The notes below the pieces were generated by a model, which worked only from the letters and a program-made list of their open reading frames with translations, was not told the origin of the DNA and ran no database searches. A DNA stretch of 64,000 bases from Candidatus Puniceispirillum sp. (GTDB lineage Bacteria; Pseudomonadota; Alphaproteobacteria; Puniceispirillales; Puniceispirillaceae): positions 94,817 to 158,816 of the forward strand of contig JADHOR010000003.1 in assembly GCA_016778895.1 (NCBI GenBank). Direction: 5' to 3'. Within the stretch, counting starts at the first letter, position 1; every line of letters starts with the position of its first letter. Positions 59,328-64,000 of the stretch are shown here, one piece after another. Position numbers and translations under genes: made by a program.

Positions 59328-59702
59328 TTATTTTAACTTGGCAACCGATTTCTTGATTTGACGCAGATTGCTTGTTGCAGCTTTCAAATTTTGCTCCAGC
59401 TGCTCAATCTGCGCCGTGAGCTGCTGTATTTTCCTGATGGCTGCATCATCGCCGGCAGGCCGCCTGCCGAGCCCGCTTAAAAGATAGGGCGGCGAAATAT
59501 TTAAAATGCCAGCAAGCGCAACAAGCTTATTTGCCCGTGGCTCCGACCTGTCGGCTTCCCACGCTTCATAGGTTGCCGCCTTGACCCCAAGCCGCTTGAC
59601 GACATCAACAACGCTAAGACCAGATGCTTCGCGTGCCATCGAAATTCGGCCGCCAAGGGTGGTGCCTTCTTCATTTTCATGAAAAATTGTCCGTTGCGTC
59701 AT
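59328..59702 (-). CDS. Xre/Cro-type helix-turn-helix regulator
   Basis: 124 residues from MTQRTIFHENEEG (59702). An HTH_3 domain at about residues 15-75 is clear: GGRISMAREASGLSVVDVVK, RLGVKAATYEAWEADRSEPR, ANKLVALAGILNISPPYLLS. The C-terminus (85-124) is a coiled coil with Gln, Leu and Lys (KIQQLTAQIEQLEQNLKAAT). Autonomous DNA-binding protein, probably a dimer. Targets are unknown; it is divergent from DUF2938 across about 377 bases. Confidence 0.85.
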   Translation of the reverse strand: MTQRTIFHENEEGTTLGGRISMAREASGLSVVDVVKRLGVKAATYEAWEADRSEPRANKLVALAGILNISPPYLLSGLGRRPAGDDAAIRKIQQLTAQIEQLEQNLKAATSNLRQIKKSVAKLK

Positions 59703-59850
59703 GGTGGTGAGCCTCATAAGCAGTTATGTCGGTTTCAGCACTCGCCTGAACGCAGCGCCGCATCGTTAGCGTAGCCAAGACCAGGGTAGCGATCAAGCCT
59801 TGTGACCTATTAAGGACGAAACCGGGCGGATATCGGCGAAAATGGGCTTA

Positions 59851-59902
59851 TGGTAACCGCAGGCTAAAACCTGCCGAAATAGGTTATCTCTTCTTGTTAC
59901 CA
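59851..59902. other. Nested inverted repeats in the regulator-DUF2938 spacer
   Basis: TGGTAAC (59851-59857) pairs with GTTACCA (59896-59902), and inside it GCAGG (59859-59863) pairs with CCTGC (59870-59874). The 377-base spacer (59703-60079) holds no recognisable gene. The structure could be an operator for the neighbouring Xre protein or a small RNA fold. A TATAAT at 59982-59987 is the only promoter-like element and lacks a good -35. Confidence 0.3.
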
Positions 59903-60079
59903 TCTGTTTCTGGTGCTGGCTGTGATCAGCAATTGACGAACCTAACTTTCTGCATAAACATCATGCTGGCCGATCGGTTATTATAATCCGAAAAATCGCC
60001 TTTCAGGCTAGTGTTTTTTAAATGTCATCGGCGTGCCAGATATGGTTAGTGAAAAACTGCTGAAGTGAGAAATGCCGTT

Positions 60080-60556
60080 ATGTTGAGTTTTCAGTTTGTA
60101 ATTGTGGGCATTGCTGCTTGTGTCATTTTTGATCTGTGGCAACGTATTTTTCAGAAATTGACGGCTATCCCACCAAGCAATTGGGCAACGGTCGGACGCT
60201 GGAGCCTTGGTCTGGTGACCACTGGTCAGTTAATTGCGCATGATCTCGAGGCGAGGCCAGAGCGGCGCCATGAATTGGCGCTTGGCTGGGCGGTTCACTA
60301 TGGCGTTGCAATCGGCTATGCGGCAGTTTTTGCGTGGTTAATGGATCGCGATCTTCTTCTCGCCGGCGTTCTGGATGGGTTGATCTTTGGCGTTGTCAGC
60401 GTACTGGTGCCGTGGCTATTTTTTCTGCCCTGTCTCGGCAAAGGTATAATGGCACGTCGAACGCCGAATCCGCCGCTTGTTTGCGCTTTGGCGTTGATGA
60501 TGCACTCACTTTTCGGTGTTTCAATCGGGCTTGGCTTTGCGCTTCTGGCCAGCTAA
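60080..60556 (+). CDS. DUF2938 membrane protein
   Basis: 158 residues from ATG 60080 (MLSFQFVIVGIAACVIFDLW); a GTG at 60065 would add five. Four membrane helices and the family features WATVGRWSLGLVTTGQLIAH, RHELALGWAVHYGVAIGYAA, VSVLVPWLFFLPCLGKGIMA and the C-terminal HSLFGVSIGLGFALL. DUF2938 function is unknown. Its stop abuts the stop of the VOC gene on the other strand with no base between. Confidence 0.85.
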   Translation: MLSFQFVIVGIAACVIFDLWQRIFQKLTAIPPSNWATVGRWSLGLVTTGQLIAHDLEARPERRHELALGWAVHYGVAIGYAAVFAWLMDRDLLLAGVLDGLIFGVVSVLVPWLFFLPCLGKGIMARRTPNPPLVCALALMMHSLFGVSIGLGFALLAS

Positions 60557-60991
60557 TCAGCAGTAAATGGCGCCGTCGGGCGCTTGTGATCTGACTTCAT
60601 GAACCTCGATAATATTCCCGTCAGGGTCATAAAAGAAAATCTGCTGCCAGCCGGCAACTGCCGTTTCACCCCAGTCAGAAAAGGCAATGCCCTTGGCGTG
60701 CAGATGCGCCTTGAAAGCGTCGAGATCATCAGTGCGATAGGCAATATGGCCGCGCTCAACTGGATTTACTACATGACCGGTGCGAAACCCGACTTGAAGA
60801 TCTTTTTGCGCGAGATGCGTTTGGATATGACCGTCCGAAACAAACGCAACATCTCCATCATAGCCCTTCTTCTTTTCCAGAACAGGTAGGCCTTCAGTTT
60901 CGGTTTTCAGCCCCAAAACATCCCGGTAAAACTGATCCATGCCGGCAACATTGTTGGTCGATAGATTAATGTGATGCAGCTTTAATTTCAT
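60557..60991 (-). CDS. VOC (glyoxalase/dioxygenase) family protein
   Basis: 144 residues from MKLKLHHINLSTNNVAGMDQ (60991). A single vicinal-oxygen-chelate domain in two beta-alpha-beta-beta-beta halves: metal ligand His in LHHINLS, His in RGHIAYRTDDLDAFKAHL, and the final Glu in FYDPDGNIIEVHEV. Small metalloenzymes of this kind act in glyoxal metabolism, resistance or ring cleavage; the substrate is not apparent. Convergent with DUF2938. Confidence 0.85.
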   Translation of the reverse strand: MKLKLHHINLSTNNVAGMDQFYRDVLGLKTETEGLPVLEKKKGYDGDVAFVSDGHIQTHLAQKDLQVGFRTGHVVNPVERGHIAYRTDDLDAFKAHLHAKGIAFSDWGETAVAGWQQIFFYDPDGNIIEVHEVRSQAPDGAIYC

Positions 60992-61212
60992 ATTTTCCTC
61001 GGTTGATCGCTTTTGTGCAGCCTCTATCAATCCATCTTGTCAAGCTTACGTCAATCAGGGACAGTCGACGGGTGACTATTTTATCCGCTGCGGTGAAGCT
61101 GATAGACAAAAGACAGGCGTTAAAAGAAAGGCGCTTATAGATGATCGCCGACATACTGACGACCCGAACGCCCGGATAATGATTACTGAAACTCGCTTTG
61201 GAGGCACAATTA

Positions 61213-61959
61213 ATGAAAATGGTAATTGTAACAGGGGCGGCACGCGGTATCGGGCTTGCCACAGCGCGGCTTTTTAACGATCAGGGCTATCAGGTGGCGT
61301 TGGTTGACCGGGATGCGGATGTGCTGGGCGTGGTGGCGGCAACCCTTGACAGGGGCAGGGCCTTTATCTGTGATGTGTCTGATCCTGAGGCAGTTGAGGC
61401 AATGGTGGCAGACGTGCTGGCATTTTCCGGGCGGATTGATTGTCTGATCAATAACGCTGGTGTGGCCGATTTCTGCCCGATCGAGGAGGCGAGCTTTTTG
61501 CGCTGCCGGACAATCATGGCAACCAATCTGGATGGCGCCTATCTCTGCTCGCGCGCGGTTTTGCCGGCGCTCAAGAAAAGCCGTGGCAATATCGTCAATA
61601 TCGCGTCGATTTCAGGTTTGCGGGCATCAACCTTACGCGTTGCCTATGGCACCTCAAAGGCGGCGGTGATCCAAATGACCCAGCAATTTGCCGCCGAGAT
61701 GGGCGAGCATGGTATTCGGGTGAATTGTGTTGCCCCGGGCCCGGTGCGGACAAAACTGGCAATGGCGGTTCACAGTCAGGCCATCATTGATGCCTATCAT
61801 GATGCAATTCCGCTGAACCGATATGGCAGCGAGACTGAAATTGCCGAAGCGATTGTGTTCCTAGGATCGGAAAAAGCCAGCTATATCACCGGCCAAACAC
61901 TGGCTGTTGATGGTGGTTTTGAGGCAACCGGCGTTGGGTTGCCCGCGTTGCGCGTCTAG
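61213..61959 (+). CDS. Short-chain dehydrogenase/reductase
   Basis: 248 residues from ATG 61213, with GGAGG eight bases before. All classical SDR elements are intact: VTGAARGIGLATARLF, NNAGVADF, SIS strand (NIVNIASISGLRAS), catalytic YGTSK (Tyr-x-x-x-Lys) and NCVAPGPVRTKL, ending TGQTLAVDGGFEATG. NAD(P)-dependent alcohol or ketone oxidoreductase; substrate unknown. Contrast with the SDR at 58433, which lacks the catalytic pair. Confidence 0.9.
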   Translation: MKMVIVTGAARGIGLATARLFNDQGYQVALVDRDADVLGVVAATLDRGRAFICDVSDPEAVEAMVADVLAFSGRIDCLINNAGVADFCPIEEASFLRCRTIMATNLDGAYLCSRAVLPALKKSRGNIVNIASISGLRASTLRVAYGTSKAAVIQMTQQFAAEMGEHGIRVNCVAPGPVRTKLAMAVHSQAIIDAYHDAIPLNRYGSETEIAEAIVFLGSEKASYITGQTLAVDGGFEATGVGLPALRV

Positions 61960-62031
61960 CTCAGGATTTTGTGCGTTTAAACCGGACAGTCGACTATTAT
62001 CGACCCTGATGCAAGAGAGTTTATGTGATTA

Positions 62032-62838
62032 TTATGGGGTTAGTTCCAGCATAATATTGCCCCTTGTGCGGGCGGCAGCGTGATAGCCGTTTTGCAGCAA
62101 CCAGCCCAGAATGTCGCGTTCCCACCGGGCATTAATCCCGTCTTCCATCACAATCAACTTTGGATATTGAGCTTTGCTAATCACCTCAAAATAGGGGAAT
62201 AAGGCGCGGTCCTCCATGCCCTCAATATCAATTTTGATGATATCGGCCTTGGCAACGCCACTGGCTTTTAGAATATCAACAAGCAGCATGAGGCCAACCT
62301 CGACATGCGATGAGCCAACAGTATCATTTATGATCGAACTACTGCCAAAATCATTCTCGGAGACGGTCAGTTTTGCTACGCCTTCTGCCGCGCCAACGGC
62401 AACCGGGTGAACAGTGATCTTTGAGGCAAGCTCATTCAGCGCAATATGATCACGCAGCCGCGCCAAAATAGGCGGATTCGGTTCAATGGCAATAACCTGA
62501 TCGGCGTTCATTAGCGCGGCATTCAGCGCGTAATAGCCGATATTCGCGCCAATATCGACAAAGACGCCGCCATCGCGAAGGTGATGCCGGATCATGTTTA
62601 ATTCGTCTGCCTCCCGCTGTTTTGCGCTGAACATAATCTTGGCGTCTATCGTATTGCGGCGCGGTTGCAGGCGCAATTTTAGTGCGTGATAGATCAGATC
62701 AACAGGCTCGTCACCATTCAGTCGGTTCCAAAGCCTGGAAAATAGCAATTTTAACCGGCCGCGCCCAAATCCAATTTTGGCAAGGGCCAGAATAGTACGG
62801 CTCGCACCGGTTGGCGCAAAAGTCCCAAAAATTTGCAA
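62032..62838 (-). CDS. FkbM-family methyltransferase
   Basis: AdoMet-dependent O-methyltransferase of the FkbM group, 268 residues. The AdoMet site is DGGVFVDIGANIGYYALNAA, followed by VIAIEPNPPILARLRDHIAL, the family FGSSSIINDTV stretch and the conserved DIIKIDIEGMEDRALFPYFE. No ATG lies at the N-terminus; the first usable codon is TTG 62838, preceded by AAGGG nine bases away. FkbM enzymes often modify polysaccharides or lipids at the cell surface. Convergent with the SDR gene. Confidence 0.85.
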   Translation of the reverse strand: MQIFGTFAPTGASRTILALAKIGFGRGRLKLLFSRLWNRLNGDEPVDLIYHALKLRLQPRRNTIDAKIMFSAKQREADELNMIRHHLRDGGVFVDIGANIGYYALNAALMNADQVIAIEPNPPILARLRDHIALNELASKITVHPVAVGAAEGVAKLTVSENDFGSSSIINDTVGSSHVEVGLMLLVDILKASGVAKADIIKIDIEGMEDRALFPYFEVISKAQYPKLIVMEDGINARWERDILGWLLQNGYHAAARTRGNIMLELTP

Positions 62839-62986
62839 TTGAGTGAACCCTTACTGATGAGATCGTAACCTAAACCCGCTGTAACTTATACTGTCTGTCG
62901 GCGCCTGCCAAGACGATCCGTCTGCCGTCTTTTCATTGCGCATGAGAATTTGCATAAAGATTGCGCATAAACGGGGAACCGCATCG

Positions 62987-63400
62987 TCAGCCGGGCGTGG
63001 TAAAGACCGCGACGCTGACCAGTACTATAAGGAGTGCTCCGCGGGTAATCGGCGGCACCAGCTTCATGATTGTCGGGTGTGGCGGGATATTCTGCTTTGC
63101 CCGCATCGTGAGGTGAATATTCAGAAAAGCCACCGCACCAAGCAAAATTGATGCGCCAAGCATTTTAAAATGGAAGGCTAATCCGAGGCTGAAACTGCCA
63201 TAAAGCTGATGGGTTAGCAAAAGGCCGGTTATCCATAATGCTAGAATTGCAACTAGGCCAAGCCGCGCCAGTGCCATCATGGTTTTTTGAACTGGTGGGG
63301 CTGGCGGCATACCGGCCCGTTGATGATTTTTGAACAGCATAACATTGGCAACACCCAAACCGCCTGCCAGAAATAGCGAAATGTAATGGAAAAACTTCAT
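62987..63400 (-). CDS. Four-helix membrane protein, function unknown
   Basis: 137 residues from MKFFHYISLFLAGGLGVANV (63400). Helices at about residues 3-22, 42-62, 73-92 and 112-132, with a conserved-looking Arg after the second (GLLLTHQLYGSFSLGLAFHF). The arrangement recalls CopD-like or DUF2214-like small proteins, and the two His in the first and third helices might bind haem or copper, but that is speculative. An ATG at 63418 would add six residues. Confidence 0.55.
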   Translation of the reverse strand: MKFFHYISLFLAGGLGVANVMLFKNHQRAGMPPAPPVQKTMMALARLGLVAILALWITGLLLTHQLYGSFSLGLAFHFKMLGASILLGAVAFLNIHLTMRAKQNIPPHPTIMKLVPPITRGALLIVLVSVAVFTTPG

Positions 63401-63464
63401 AATTATGACAATGGTCATTCACCTGCGTCCCTGTCCTGTGGGTCTTCCGTCGTTGTCGCGGCGC

Positions 63465-63668
63465 TTACCGCCTGAATATCAACAGCCTGATCAAGCGCCA
63501 GAGCCCTCGGATCAAGATTGCCCGAATAAAGGGGTTTTGCAAGAGGCGCTGAAATAGAGCGCGGGGTTTTCTGGGTGCGCGGTTTGAGACGTGTAACTGA
63601 GTTGTTGCCGCGCTTATGGCCAGCACCAACAGGCAGGCCAAAACAGGTATGAGAGGGATCTGTAGCAT
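63465..63668 (-). CDS. Small basic membrane protein
   Basis: 67 residues from MLQIPLIPVLACLLVLAISA (63668): one N-terminal membrane helix and a strongly basic C-terminal half (NRAPRKPRALFQRLLQNPFI, ending RLIRLLIFRR). It might be a small anchored protein or a coding-like remnant. No family recognised. It is separated from the four-helix gene by 64 bases on the same strand. Confidence 0.4.
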   Translation of the reverse strand: MLQIPLIPVLACLLVLAISAATTQLHVSNRAPRKPRALFQRLLQNPFIRAILIRGLWRLIRLLIFRR

Positions 63669-63863
63669 CTGAGGGTTTTCGTCATTTTGCAAACTGGAGC
63701 CAGTTTAGCGGTGGCCACCACGATATAGCAACCGTGTTACAGGTAGGTCTGCTGCCATGGGATGCCAAAGCGGCTGTTGACGCGGGTCATGCTAGATCGC
63801 CTACCGAGAGGCACCTCCGGTGAGGCGTGTAACAGGAATATCAGTATTTTGGTGAGGGGAGAA

Positions 63864-63886
63864 TGGTGCTGGCGGAGAGACTCGAA
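63864..63886 (-). other. tRNA/tmRNA 3'-end fragment, candidate attachment site
   Basis: On the minus strand the 23 bases end TCCGCCAGCACCA after a T-loop-like TTCGAGT. This is the shape of the T-loop, 3' T-stem and acceptor strand plus CCA of a tRNA or tmRNA. The matching 5' T-stem and 5' acceptor strand are absent upstream, so it is only a 3' fragment. Such fragments are left as the distal copy when a tyrosine-integrase element inserts into a tRNA or tmRNA gene. Confidence 0.6.
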
Positions 63887-63950
63887 TAGTCTTCTTAGGT
63901 GACATAATTGTCAATTAAACCAACAGTATCATACAATTAGTAAGCTAAGC

Positions 63951-63971
63951 TGGTACAAAGTTTGGTACAAA
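63951..63971. repeat. Direct repeat TGGTACAAA, two copies 12 bp apart
   Basis: TGGTACAAA at 63951-63959 and 63963-63971. Lying about 65-105 bases from the tRNA-like fragment, this fits arm-type integrase binding sites next to an attachment core. The stretch 63693-63863 holds no convincing gene (only a 17-codon frame MTRVNSRFGIPWQQTYL on the minus strand near 63740-63792), and the last 114 bases to the window end are AT-rich and non-coding. Confidence 0.45.
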
Positions 63972-64000
63972 TATTTAGTGAATTATCACCATTCCGTTGA

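Noticed and set aside
61059..61994. GGACAGTCGAC at 61059 and 61984 flanking the intact SDR gene
   Set aside because: An 11-base direct repeat could mark an insertion, but there are no transposase, inverted ends or target duplications, and chance repeats of this size are not rare in this distance.
62910..62931. AAGACG...CGTCTT hairpin downstream of the four-helix membrane gene
   Set aside because: Six pairs with a ten-base loop and no T-run on the minus strand, too weak to call a terminator.

Overview
The window looks like the chromosome of a free-living, probably marine alphaproteobacterium of moderate G+C content. The evidence is gene content and order: folP-glmM, serC-serA, an RpoH-type sigma factor with the conserved RpoH box, RluD back to back with a DUF6476 protein, MlaC/MlaA, DUF2237 and DUF3422 proteins, a division cluster ending in ftsZ-lpxC-bamD-recN-ligA, and an FtsZ with a very long linker and the alphaproteobacterial tail [18 protein letters not shown]116-like lineage is a reasonable guess, but it rests on style rather than on a database match.

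Left part (1-19 kb): housekeeping genes, mostly on the + strand. They cover folate (folP), amino-sugar supply for the wall (glmM), the first steps of serine synthesis (serC, serA, with a structured serC leader), AMP synthesis (purA), heat-shock sigma factor (rpoH, tail to tail with purA), rRNA pseudouridylation (rluD), ribosome-associated EttA, outer-membrane lipid transport (mlaA, mlaC), and a UvrD-type helicase, PrmA and aminopeptidase P run. Between a YggT-like membrane gene and ettA lies a small gene that appears frameshifted.

Middle part (19-44.3 kb): one long minus-strand block, in transcription order mraZ-rsmH-ftsL-ftsI-murE-murF-mraY-murD-ftsW-murG-murC-murB-ddl-ftsQ-ftsA-ftsZ, then lpxC, bamD, recN, ligA. 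Most neighbours overlap by 1-14 bases, which fixes many start codons. MurE carries the DNPR motif, so the wall should contain meso-diaminopimelate. Upstream of mraZ is a clear MraZ operator, five TGGG-type boxes exactly 10 bp apart. About 100 bp further is a sequence matching the alphaproteobacterial LexA box, followed by a possible tiny ORF, and then rnpB (RNase P RNA) with its own strong promoter.

Right part (44.3-55 kb): Uup-type ABC-F protein, TerB/DnaJ protein, TusA-like protein, PlsC-like acyltransferase, several small conserved proteins, a homocysteine methyltransferase-like protein, a rhodanese, a 26-codon ORF with an almost full-length Shine-Dalgarno sequence and a strong terminator, glutathione peroxidase, a DMT transporter and DUF3422.

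Far right (55-64 kb): accessory and less conserved. It holds a two-subunit sulfopyruvate/phosphonopyruvate decarboxylase, a decayed glutathione S-transferase gene, a three-gene set (winged-helix protein, MASE1-like membrane protein, tiny membrane protein), two short-chain dehydrogenases (one lacking the catalytic Tyr-Lys pair), an Xre regulator, DUF2938 and VOC proteins, an FkbM methyltransferase, and at the edge a tRNA/tmRNA 3'-end fragment followed by short direct repeats, which looks like an integration site. No CRISPR array, complete tRNA or rRNA gene, or insertion sequence was seen.
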